The notes under the pieces were generated by a model. The model worked only from the letters and a program-made list of their open reading frames with translations, was not told the DNA's origin and searched no databases. Source: Syntrophomonadaceae bacterium (GTDB lineage: Bacteria; Bacillota; Syntrophomonadia; Syntrophomonadales; Syntrophomonadaceae). Taken from it: a DNA stretch of 64,000 bases. The position numbers and the translations under genes are program-made. Of the stretch, positions 57,349 through 64,000 are shown in pieces. The stretch covers positions 1 to 64,000 of the forward strand of contig JAAYCK010000002.1 of NCBI GenBank assembly GCA_012729835.1, read 5' to 3'. Position 1 is the stretch's first letter; each line of letters starts with the position of its first letter.

Positions 57349-58701
57349 TTGATAGATTTGGACCAAGTACTGGTGGATCCAAAGAAAAACTATATCGCCG
57401 CCCTGACCCCGGTCACTGTGGTGGCTTTGATGAAATTTAGACCGGACCGCTTTCGCTATGAAGATTGTCTGCCTTACCTGGCCAGCCATGGGCTGGAGGT
57501 AAGTGACTTCTATTTCAACCGCTTTGAAGCCTTTGCCTGGTATGTCTATTACAAAGACTTCGTCATGCTCGATCTGCCGGCCTTTAATGTTCGCACCCTG
57601 GAATCCTTTCAGCCCGCCCGGGCCTATGAGTTCGAAAAATCCCGGCTGCAGGCCTGCCTGGATGCTGAAGATTATCTGAGTTTCTTTACACTGGTCCATA
57701 AACGTTTAGCCCTCAAGGTCTATCTGGAGCTTTTTTCCCGTATCCCTGACCCGGAAAAGGCGGAAGTATTCTGGTATATATTTTCCCGTTGCGATTACCG
57801 GCTGGAGGACTTTGAGCCGGCTTTCATCGCCCGGATAAAGCAGTTCACTCCCGACGGTTCACCGCTCCGGTGTCAACCAACCGGCGAATCCCGCGACATC
57901 TACCGGGGACAGGCGGCCGACGGTCAAGAAAATCCAGCTCACCAACCCTGGGCTACATCCTGGACACTGGATATCAATGCCGCCATTCTGCACGCAACTC
58001 GTCTACTTACCAGTGGCAGGATATTTAGCGGCAAGATCGCTTGTGAAAAGGTGGTGGCTCTGATAAAATACCGCAATGAAAATGAAATCATCGCTTATCC
58101 GGATGACATTTTCGACATCCACGAGATCCCCCAATTGTCATACTATGATTTGGAACCTGAATTGCAGGCAGCCGGGATACTTACGCTCGATGCCGCCTAC
58201 CAGCAGCGTCTGAAACCAGGCTACTTTCACCGCCCCTTCGGGATCCACGGTCTGGCTCATACCAAAAGGGTCTTGCTGCACTGTCTGATCCTGTCCTATT
58301 TGGAGCAAATTTCTCCGGCCAGTACTGATATCTTGTGCAACGCCGCGCTTTATCACGACATCGGCCGCACTAATGATAATTATGATCCCCAGCACGGCTG
58401 CGAGAGCTATAAGAAACTGCTGGCCCTGCAGCTTTCCCCCTATGAAGATATCGATTCTTCCGAGACTCTGCGTTTTCTCATGGAAAACCATTGTGTGGCT
58501 GACCAGGAGGCGGTCAACCTACTCACCGGTTATCAGGTCCAGGATCCGGGCTATGTACTGGATCTGTACCATGTATTTAAGGATGCCGACGGTCTGGATC
58601 GTATCCGCATCATGGACCTTGATGTCAAACAACTGCGCACGGAATCTGCCCGGCGCTTGTTATTAGTCGCTCGCCAGCTATATCAAACCATCACCGCCTA
58701 G
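57349..58701 (+). CDS. HD-domain protein with long N-terminal region
   Basis: A 450-residue protein starting at TTG 57349 (AAGGAGCGG in front). The C-terminal 180 residues form an HD domain: FHRPFGIHGLAHTKRVLLHC, then AALYHDIGRTNDNYDPQHGC (metal-binding HD) and LRFLMENHCVADQEAV. The N-terminal half is helical and Tyr/Phe-rich with no family recognised. HD proteins hydrolyse phosphoesters or nucleotides; the substrate is unknown. Confidence 0.75.
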   Translation: MIDLDQVLVDPKKNYIAALTPVTVVALMKFRPDRFRYEDCLPYLASHGLEVSDFYFNRFEAFAWYVYYKDFVMLDLPAFNVRTLESFQPARAYEFEKSRLQACLDAEDYLSFFTLVHKRLALKVYLELFSRIPDPEKAEVFWYIFSRCDYRLEDFEPAFIARIKQFTPDGSPLRCQPTGESRDIYRGQAADGQENPAHQPWATSWTLDINAAILHATRLLTSGRIFSGKIACEKVVALIKYRNENEIIAYPDDIFDIHEIPQLSYYDLEPELQAAGILTLDAAYQQRLKPGYFHRPFGIHGLAHTKRVLLHCLILSYLEQISPASTDILCNAALYHDIGRTNDNYDPQHGCESYKKLLALQLSPYEDIDSSETLRFLMENHCVADQEAVNLLTGYQVQDPGYVLDLYHVFKDADGLDRIRIMDLDVKQLRTESARRLLLVARQLYQTITA

Positions 58702-58896
58702 CCCAAATTAAAAAAATAACAAGCTCCTGCCTTGCCCGTATAACCTATGACGGTTAGTCCTTATGAACTAGTTATGCGACTGATTTGTATATACGGAAGT
58801 AAAATCTATTTCTTTTTATGATATAATTCGAGTATTGAACCACGCCATTCTACCATATATTGTAATCAAAAATCGTTTTTCTTAGCAGGTGTTTAT
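58702..58896 (+). promoter_or_regulatory. Intergenic region with a -10 element for the GGDEF-EAL gene
   Basis: A perfect TATAAT lies at 58822-58827, about 70 bases before the next start, without a recognisable -35 (GTAAAA at the expected spot). An AGCAGGTG ribosome site precedes ATG 58897. No gene or riboswitch is seen in this gap. Confidence 0.4.
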
Positions 58897-61245
58897 ATGG
58901 CCTTCACTCAGCTTGACAGCCGTACAATTATGACCATCTCCGTCTTTCTCGCTCTCTTCTTCACACTGGGGATGCTGGCCCTTTCGATATACTTAATTAG
59001 ACTGCCCGGTTTAAAATACTGGTTGGCTAGCCTGCTGGTGCTCGACCTGGGGTTGGTATTACTGGGCGGACAGACGATCATTGCTAACTGGCTTTCCGTT
59101 TGGGTGGCAAATATGCTGGTCGGTATTGCGGGGGCTGGTTTTGCCATGGGTACCAACGTTATAATGGGAAGACCGATCAATTTACCCTTTTACCGGGTTT
59201 CTTTTATAGCTTTTGCTGCATCTCTAACTTATTTCACTTTCATAGATTCCATGACCGGGCCGCGTATCGCGATCGACTCCCTCTTTCTGGCCGTAGTCAT
59301 CACTGACGCTGTCTATGCCGTTTTTTCAAAGGCACCTCCCCAAATGCGCTTTCCCTTCTGGGGTTCTGGCTTTCTGCTGCTTAGTATAGACATTCTCTTT
59401 GCTCTGCGTGCTATTACCGGACTTTCTGCTCCTATCGCCAATTCCCTGTTTGAAAATCAGTCAGCCCTGACCCTGGGCATGGTACTCTTGTTTTATGGAC
59501 TGACGGCCTGGATCGCCTGCATGCTATCTCTGGTATACGGCCGTCTGTTATACGAAAGGGATTTGTCCTCGGAAGCTGATATGGCCTTGATCATGGAATC
59601 CTCTAATGCCGGCCACTGGTCCATTGATTTCATTAATGACCGCCGCTACTATTCCCCCTGGTACAAAAAGATCCGCCATATGGAATTAGAAGACTATGAA
59701 CAATGGCGCAAAGTGGTACATCCCGATGATTTTCCCCATATCATCAAAGAAATCGAAGATCATATTGCTGGCAAAACGCCGCTTTTTTCCATAGAACACC
59801 GAGTTACCCGCGATGATAGCGATCATGATTATAATTGGGTCCTCGCCAAGGGCAAGGTCATAACTGACAGTGCCGGCAACATGCTGAAAGCGGCCGGTTC
59901 ACATATTGATATCACCGATATCAAACAGAAGGAAGAACAAATATACCAGCTGGCCTTCCACGACGCCTTGACCGGGTTGCTCAATCGTAACTCACTTAGC
60001 GAGGAGATTGATAAGCAGATCCTGAATGACCAGACCCAGGGCTGCCGGGGGGCCTTTATCTTCATCGATCTGGATGATTTTAAGCTGATTAATGATAGCT
60101 ACGGGCACCCGCGGGGTGATCAGCTGCTGATCCTTATCGCCAGACGCCTGCTCACCCTGCAAGACGAAAAAGTCACTCTGGCCCGTCTGGGCGGTGACGA
60201 GTTTATTATTTACCTGAAATCCATCACCGGCTTTGATCAATTGTTGTCTTTCCTGCGCCGTCTGTTAGGATTGTTTGATGAGCCGTTTTCCCTTGCTGGT
60301 TCGAACTTCGATATTTCTGTCAGTGTCGGAGTCGCCTTATGTCCGGACCACGGAACAGATCTGGATACCCTGCTGATGAATGCCGACGCCGCTATGTATA
60401 AAGCCAAGGAAACCGGCAACAACCTGTTCCGCATCTACGAACCCAGCATGACTCTACATAGCGAAGAAAGACTGCTTCTGGACCGTGATCTGCGTTATGC
60501 CATTGCCAACAATGAATTTGAACTGCATTATCAACCCATCCTGAACACCAGCACCTACAATTTACTGGGATTTGAGGCCCTAATCCGCTGGAGGAAAAAT
60601 GACGCCCACATCATGCCGGCCAATTTTATTCCGCGCTCCGAGGAAAATGGCATGATCGTTCCCATCGGTGCCTGGGTCTTGGAGCAGGCCTGTACTTTCG
60701 CTGCCGATCTGGTCCGACGCGGCTATACTAAACTAATGATGTCGGTGAATATTTCCGCCATCCAGATCATACAGGAAGGCTTCGTGAACATGGTCCAGGA
60801 GGTGCTGGAACGTACCGGACTGCCCCCGTATAATCTTTTGCTCGAAATAACCGAAACTGCCATGATGAAGTCTTTTGAGAATGACAGCAAAAAACTGCAG
60901 CAGCTCCGCGACCTGGGCGTGCATCTGGCCCTGGATGATTTCGGCACCGGCTATTCTTCATTGAACTATCTGAAAAACCTGCCCATAAACTGGATCAAAC
61001 TGGATCGCACCTTCCTGGCCGACCTGGACAGTGAACGTGAAAAGCCGATACTGGAGATCATCATAAACATCGCTCATCATCTGGGGGTGAAAGTGGTGGC
61101 CGAGGGTATCGAGACCCCGGACCAGTTTGATTTCTTGCTTAATCTTAGCTGCGATCTGGTACAGGGATATCTCTTCTCCTACCCGCTGCCAGTCGAACAA
61201 GCTCTGGAACTGGCTGAATCCTCTCCCCCCACTCAGCCTGAGTAA
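58897..61245 (+). CDS. Membrane-bound PAS-GGDEF-EAL cyclic-di-GMP protein
   Basis: A 782-residue signalling protein. Residues 1-215 hold seven to eight membrane segments. A PAS_3-type fold follows (YYSPWYKKIRHMELEDYEQW...). The GGDEF domain has an intact GGDEF at 432-436 without a RxxD inhibition site. The EAL domain has FEALIRW (Glu560), DDFGTGYSSLNYLKNLP and VVAEGIETPDQ, so both synthase and phosphodiesterase sites look intact. It probably controls a membrane-sensed cyclic-di-GMP response. Confidence 0.95.
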   Translation: MAFTQLDSRTIMTISVFLALFFTLGMLALSIYLIRLPGLKYWLASLLVLDLGLVLLGGQTIIANWLSVWVANMLVGIAGAGFAMGTNVIMGRPINLPFYRVSFIAFAASLTYFTFIDSMTGPRIAIDSLFLAVVITDAVYAVFSKAPPQMRFPFWGSGFLLLSIDILFALRAITGLSAPIANSLFENQSALTLGMVLLFYGLTAWIACMLSLVYGRLLYERDLSSEADMALIMESSNAGHWSIDFINDRRYYSPWYKKIRHMELEDYEQWRKVVHPDDFPHIIKEIEDHIAGKTPLFSIEHRVTRDDSDHDYNWVLAKGKVITDSAGNMLKAAGSHIDITDIKQKEEQIYQLAFHDALTGLLNRNSLSEEIDKQILNDQTQGCRGAFIFIDLDDFKLINDSYGHPRGDQLLILIARRLLTLQDEKVTLARLGGDEFIIYLKSITGFDQLLSFLRRLLGLFDEPFSLAGSNFDISVSVGVALCPDHGTDLDTLLMNADAAMYKAKETGNNLFRIYEPSMTLHSEERLLLDRDLRYAIANNEFELHYQPILNTSTYNLLGFEALIRWRKNDAHIMPANFIPRSEENGMIVPIGAWVLEQACTFAADLVRRGYTKLMMSVNISAIQIIQEGFVNMVQEVLERTGLPPYNLLLEITETAMMKSFENDSKKLQQLRDLGVHLALDDFGTGYSSLNYLKNLPINWIKLDRTFLADLDSEREKPILEIIINIAHHLGVKVVAEGIETPDQFDFLLNLSCDLVQGYLFSYPLPVEQALELAESSPPTQPE

Positions 61246-61367
61246 AGTATTCTTATATGGCCTCTGATAAGGTAAACTATATTTGAAGCCTGATATTCCT
61301 TAACCCGGTTTCTCGTTAATAATTATGATAAAGGCTTTGCTTGGCACTAGCCCGGAAGGAGGTTAAT

Positions 61368-61889
61368 ATGTCTAATATCTTTTCCGATATGTTTACCCGC
61401 ATCACCATGGCTCGTTTGATGGAGGTATTAGCCGCTTTGTCGCCCACTCGTGCCGCCGAGCTACAGGGGGCATCCCTCCAGGATAAAACAGCTTCGTCCG
61501 CTGGCAGCCGGCCTTTCTCCGAGATAATCAAGGAAGCCAGCGAGAAATATGGGGTCGATGAAAACATCATCCAGGCGGTAATCCAGCAGGAGTCATCCTT
61601 CAACGCCAGAGCCGTTTCCAGCTGCGGAGCCCAGGGTCTGATGCAACTCATGCCGGCCACCGCCCGTGCCCTAGGAGTAAACGACCCCTTCGACGCTGAG
61701 CAGAATATTTTGGCCGGGACTAAATATCTACGCGAAAAACTGGATGAATTCGGCGGCAACCTCAGCCTGGCCCTGGCCGCCTATAACGCCGGCAGCGGAG
61801 CTGTCCGCAAATATGCCGGGATCCCTCCCTATCAAGAGACTCAAAATTATGTAGCCAAGATCATGAAGTCCATCGACTATCAGGCCTAA
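61368..61889 (+). CDS. Lytic transglycosylase (SLT/goose-lysozyme type)
   Basis: A 173-residue protein starting at ATG 61368 (AAGGAGGTTAAT). The SLT domain covers residues about 55-170: IIQAVIQQESSFNARAVSSC with the catalytic Glu, GAQGLMQLMPATARALGV and LALAAYNAGSGAVRKYAG. There is no signal peptide, only a short N-terminal helix, so secretion would be non-classical. It cleaves peptidoglycan between MurNAc and GlcNAc. Confidence 0.9.
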   Translation: MSNIFSDMFTRITMARLMEVLAALSPTRAAELQGASLQDKTASSAGSRPFSEIIKEASEKYGVDENIIQAVIQQESSFNARAVSSCGAQGLMQLMPATARALGVNDPFDAEQNILAGTKYLREKLDEFGGNLSLALAAYNAGSGAVRKYAGIPPYQETQNYVAKIMKSIDYQA

Positions 61890-61940
61890 TATCCAGCCTC
61901 AAGCAATAAAACAGCACCGATGCAAAATGAAGTCACCCTG

Positions 61941-62086
61941 TCATTGCGAACGTAGTGAAGCAATCTATACTAGCTTGGGATATAAATCTTCCCGGCTTTT
62001 ATTAAAGACACCCAAGTCGTTTGTCACAGATCTACATATAGAACACAAGACCATTAGAACAAGATTGCCGCGCTGCGCTCGCAATA
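61941..62086. repeat. Palindromic intergenic repeat element, copy 1
   Basis: TCATTGCGAACGTAGTGAAG at the left and AGATTGCCGCGCTGCGCTCG near the right are inverted versions of one module (TCATTGCGAnCGnAGnGnnGCAATCT). They flank about 95 bp without genes. The same module recurs at 63744. It looks like a REP or small MITE family. Confidence 0.75.
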
Positions 62087-62127
62087 CATATAAGATCGCT
62101 TCCCTGACTACATAAAACCATCCCAGC

Positions 62128-62170
62128 ATGCAAAAAGCACCCAGATTGCCCATCTGGATGCTTTTTGCAT
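62128..62170. terminator. Strong bidirectional terminator
   Basis: ATGCAAAAAGCA-c-CCAGAT and ATCTGG-a-TGCTTTTTGCAT form an 18-bp stem with one mismatch and a 5-nt loop, with A and T runs on the two flanks. It ends the selenocysteine glutaredoxin gene on the minus strand (stop 62193) and may also stop plus-strand read-through. Confidence 0.9.
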
Positions 62171-62192
62171 TTTATCATAACTACTCAATGAT

Positions 62193-62423
62193 CTAGTGGT
62201 TGACCAGCTGCAGGATCTGGGTCTTGTCCAATCCTACCACCATATCATCACCGATGAGGAAGGCCGGTACACCGCGTGCCTTCCGCCGGATCATTTCCTG
62301 CCTCGCTTCGGTATCGACGTTGATATCCTTTTCAACATAGGAAATGTTGTTCTGCGCAAGAAACTCTTTCGCCAGAGTGCAGTAGGGTCAGGTCTGAGTA
62401 GTAAACATGGTAACCTGCTTCAT
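62193..62423 (-). CDS. Selenocysteine glutaredoxin (UPYC active site)
   Basis: Reading from ATG 62423 (GAGGTGAGCG ahead), the frame gives MKQVTMFTTQT, then TGA, PYCTLAKEFLAQNNI and runs to TAG at 62193, 76 residues in all. With UGA as selenocysteine the motif is UPYC at residues 12-15, replacing the CPYC of glutaredoxins. The rest is a full glutaredoxin fold: YVEKDINVDTEARQEM, the cis-Pro segment RGVPAFLIGDDMVVGLD and the final helix. Selenoprotein glutaredoxins are known from some Clostridia. It probably reduces disulfides or ribonucleotide reductase. Conventional gene finders would miss it. Confidence 0.9.
62363..62390 (-). promoter_or_regulatory. Sec codon and bSECIS-like stem-loop of the glutaredoxin gene
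   Basis: Nine bases after the UGA (62388-62390), ACTCT pairs with AGAGT around the 6-nt loop GGCGAA (stem-loop 62363-62378). A G at the start of the apical loop, close downstream of UGA, is what SelB-binding bacterial SECIS elements require. Confidence 0.7.
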
Positions 62424-62525
62424 AATCGCTCACCTCACGTCATAGTATCAAACACACGGAGCGGTGCTGCTGATTTAAATCTACCATCAGCCGCCACAAC
62501 CAATAACTGCCTGAATGCCCGGTGT

Positions 62526-63134
62526 TTACTCGCTTTCGTCCGCCTCCCCGGAATCCGGCACTTCCTCCGCTTCTTTCACCGGCGCCATGATAGAAACTAC
62601 CAGAGAGTCGGGATCAGTGAGAATCTCCACCCGCTCCGGCACCGAAAGATTTGCTACCGTAACCTTGTCTCCTTCGGACAGTTGGGAAATGTCTACTACG
62701 ATGGTCTCCGGCAAATCTGCCGGCATACAGGAGATCTCGATTTCCTTCAACCCCGCTACCGGTATCGCATCCCTGGCTAACAGATCTTCTTCACCGCTGA
62801 TATGGATGCCTACGGTGGCGGTCATCTTTTCCTTCATATTCACCTGGTAAAAGTCAATATGCGTAAGCTGCCCGTTGACTGGATGCCGCTGGATCTCCCG
62901 CACCACGACCATCAGCGGCACCTGCTCCCCTTCGATGCCGAGGGAGAAGAGTCCCCGGGTTCCATGAGTCTGAAAGATTTTGCCCAATTGTTTGGCCTCG
63001 GTCGCTATGTTGACCGGTCTCATCTCATTACCGTAAACTACTCCGGGTACCATGGAATTTTTCTTGAGCTGGTTCAAAAACCCCTTAGTCTTTACGTCTC
63101 TGCGCTGGCAGTTGATGGCTGCTGCCTCTGCCAA
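62526..63134 (-). CDS. rplY: Ribosomal protein bL25 (CTC form)
   Basis: A 202-residue bL25 with the C-terminal TL5/CTC domain. The start was set at TTG 63134, because GGGGGTGG lies five bases ahead and MAEAAAINCQRRDVKTKG fits the family; two earlier in-frame starts lie within that site. Motifs: PGVVYGNEMRPVNI, LTHIDFYQVNMKEK and the C-terminal acidic tail. It binds 5S rRNA. It is followed downstream by the Sec-glutaredoxin gene on the same strand. Confidence 0.95.
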   Translation of the reverse strand: MAEAAAINCQRRDVKTKGFLNQLKKNSMVPGVVYGNEMRPVNIATEAKQLGKIFQTHGTRGLFSLGIEGEQVPLMVVVREIQRHPVNGQLTHIDFYQVNMKEKMTATVGIHISGEEDLLARDAIPVAGLKEIEISCMPADLPETIVVDISQLSEGDKVTVANLSVPERVEILTDPDSLVVSIMAPVKEAEEVPDSGEADESE

Positions 63135-63444
63135 TGAATCCACCCCCAATCATTCATTCGGCTCTGGCAAGGAGAAAACCACTAAATCCCCCAGGCCTTT
63201 GCTATTAGCTTTACCCGTTAACAAAGCTTTGAAACGCCTGATCCAAATGACTGCAGAGAACTGCATATACTCTGTCAATGATTTTCTCTCATCAGCTTGT
63301 CTCTACTTCATTTAATTGCACTCCGGTTAAAAACAGCCGGAAATCCTGTTTAAGTCCGCATTATTACAGTCTTATGGATTAAACGTAGCCGACCGCACAC
63401 CTGCGAAAATGAATTGTGTTTACAAAAATTTTACAATTATAGTA
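63135..63444. other. Intergenic region upstream of rplY
   Basis: No gene is seen. A dyad TGCAG-AGAA-CTGCA lies at 63252-63265, and a perfect TTGACA (minus strand, 63273-63278) stands next to it but without a convincing -10 at 17 bp. The dyad could be a regulator site in the rplY promoter region. The rest is AT-rich toward the next promoter. Confidence 0.4.
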
Positions 63445-63473
63445 TTGGCTTTTTACTTTAATGGTGCTATACT
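63445..63473 (+). promoter_or_regulatory. Strong promoter of a non-coding RNA
   Basis: TTGGCT (63445-63450) and TATACT (63468-63473) are exactly 17 bp apart. Transcription would start near 63480, immediately before a structured, non-coding region. Confidence 0.8.
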
Positions 63474-63479
63474 ATCTGT

Positions 63480-63658
63480 AAGCTAATAATAACCTTCAGA
63501 GGAACGTACGGAAAGTTGTTCGGCTGAGCGAAAGGGTTATTAGGAGCAGGTAGTCGAACGTACCAGAGTTGTTCGATTACATCATTAGCAGAGTCCCCGC
63601 TAAGGGGCCCTGCCAATTTTAAAAAACAGATCCCATCGTTTATGGCGATGGGATTTTT
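63480..63658 (+). ncRNA. Unassigned structured RNA of about 180 nt with own promoter and terminator
   Basis: A three-way junction can be drawn. P1 pairs GCTAAT (63482-63487) with ATTAGC (63584-63589). P2 pairs 63488-63496 with 63533-63541. P3 is a hairpin with GAAC/GTTC and loop GTACGGAAAGTT. P4 is a 10-bp stem GTAGTCGAAC/GTTCGATTAC (63550-63559 with 63571-63580) with loop GTACCAGAGTT. P3 and P4 share GAAC-GTAC-N2-3-A-x-AGTT-GTTC. A CCCC/GGGG hairpin (63595-63607) and a terminator follow. It is not tRNA, SRP, tmRNA or 6S by eye. It could be a riboswitch-like leader for the gene at 63942 or an independent sRNA. Confidence 0.65.
63630..63658 (+). terminator. Terminator of the structured RNA
   Basis: ATCCCATCG and CGATGGGAT pair in a perfect 9-bp stem with a 7-nt loop and are followed by TTTTT. 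It ends the transcript begun at the 63445 promoter. Confidence 0.9.
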
Positions 63659-63743
63659 GCATGCATAGGGAATGATGTAAGCAACCAGCCGTGGCAGGGG
63701 CGGATTATATATCTGCCCGGTTCTGTTTCCCCCAGCAATGGAT

Positions 63744-63850
63744 AGATTGCCGCGCTGCGCTCGCAATGACTCAATAAAAGATTGAGCCCCGGCGCCCCGC
63801 CCAGTCATTGCCGCGAAACTCGCGTATTTGTCTTTGCGAGGACGCGTGCC
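63744..63850. repeat. Palindromic intergenic repeat element, copy 2
   Basis: AGATTGCCGCGCTGCGCTCG (from 63744) repeats the module of the 61941 element, and a degenerate inverted partner (TCATTGCCGCGAAACTCGCG, then TTTGCGAGGACGCG) follows near 63804-63847. No gene is seen between the terminator at 63658 and 63942. Confidence 0.65.
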
Positions 63851-63941
63851 CTTTCCCTGCCCACTGGTTTCCAGCAAGGAATTAGTATATATTGGTGATG
63901 ATACGTACTGCGATCAATCTTCAAGGCAAGGTATTCATTGA

Positions 63942-64000
63942 ATGAGATTCTTAAAAACCTATGGATTTGTCATCGGGCTGCTGGTCTGCCTGGTTTTTAG
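63942..64000 (+). CDS. Start of an unidentified secreted or membrane protein
   Basis: ATG 63942 opens a frame to the window edge reading MRFLKTYGFVIGLLVCLVF, a basic start followed by a hydrophobic stretch like a signal peptide or membrane anchor. Only a weak ribosome site (AAGGTATT, 9 bases ahead) is present. Too short to assign. Confidence 0.5.
   Translation, partial: MRFLKTYGFVIGLLVCLVF

Noticed and set aside
62193-62423. Reading the glutaredoxin frame as a pseudogene broken by TGA
   Set aside because: The frame is otherwise perfect on both sides, the TGA is exactly at the redox Cys position, a bSECIS-like stem follows, and selD in the same window also has a Sec codon.
63467-63877. 136-codon minus ORF across the structured RNA region
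   Set aside because: It spans a plus-strand promoter, hairpins, terminator and a repeat; composition is that of translated repeats.
1-64000. CRISPR arrays, rRNA genes or IS transposases
   Set aside because: No regularly spaced direct repeats with spacers, no rRNA sequence and no transposase frame were found.

Overview
The window is a piece of a Firmicutes chromosome, most likely an anaerobic, endospore-forming member of the Clostridia. The host genes support this: the rpsF-ssb-rpsR-rplI-purA neighbourhood, a Lon protease of the LonC type restricted to spore formers, DUF951, a FapA/DUF342 protein, and two genes with in-frame UGA codons exactly where selenocysteine is expected. The genus cannot be fixed from the sequence alone.

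Positions 1 to about 44,610 are one large, apparently intact prophage whose left end lies outside the window. It sits against the 3' end of a tRNA-Val(CAC) gene, with its tyrosine integrase next to the tRNA. From right to left: integrase; two lysogeny-side genes of unknown role (one with two membrane segments); an ImmA/IrrE-like protein and a CI-like repressor on the plus strand; a divergent Cro-like gene across a four-operator switch; antirepressor and excisionase-like proteins; a RecT/YqaJ/SbcC-like recombination block; small zinc-ribbon and hypothetical proteins; a DNA-metabolism block (ASCH, DUF5131, C5 cytosine methyltransferase, a Spo11/TopoVI-A-like toprim protein, a DUF3343 Se/S-carrier-like protein beside a PAPS-reductase-like enzyme, a DnaD-type replication protein); an ArpU/RinA-like late activator; then the late genes. 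The late genes encode terminase, portal, a MuF head protein with a C-terminal toxin-like domain and its probable immunity protein, scaffold, HK97 capsid, connector proteins and a contractile PBSX/SKIN-type tail. The tail chaperone gene carries a -1 frameshift signal. Nearly all lytic genes are on the minus strand. One plus-strand gene (14162-14509) interrupts the late operon.

Positions 44,612 to 64,000 are host chromosome: tRNA-Val, purA, lonC, rplI, a DUF2232 membrane protein, a MazG-like protein, rpsR, ssb and rpsF; FapA; two small proteins including DUF951; selD (selenoprotein form); an M18 aminopeptidase; CvpA; an HD-domain protein; a membrane PAS-GGDEF-EAL protein; a lytic transglycosylase; a glutaredoxin with a UPYC active site; rplY; and an independently transcribed structured RNA of about 180 nt followed by the start of another gene. 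Short dispersed repeats occur in the host intergenic regions.

The strongest points for follow-up are the selenocysteine glutaredoxin, the selenocysteine SelD, the unassigned structured RNA at 63480-63658 with two hairpins sharing a loop motif, the MuF-toxin/immunity pair in the capsid operon, the phage DUF3343/PAPS-reductase pair, and the stand-alone TopoVI-A-like protein.
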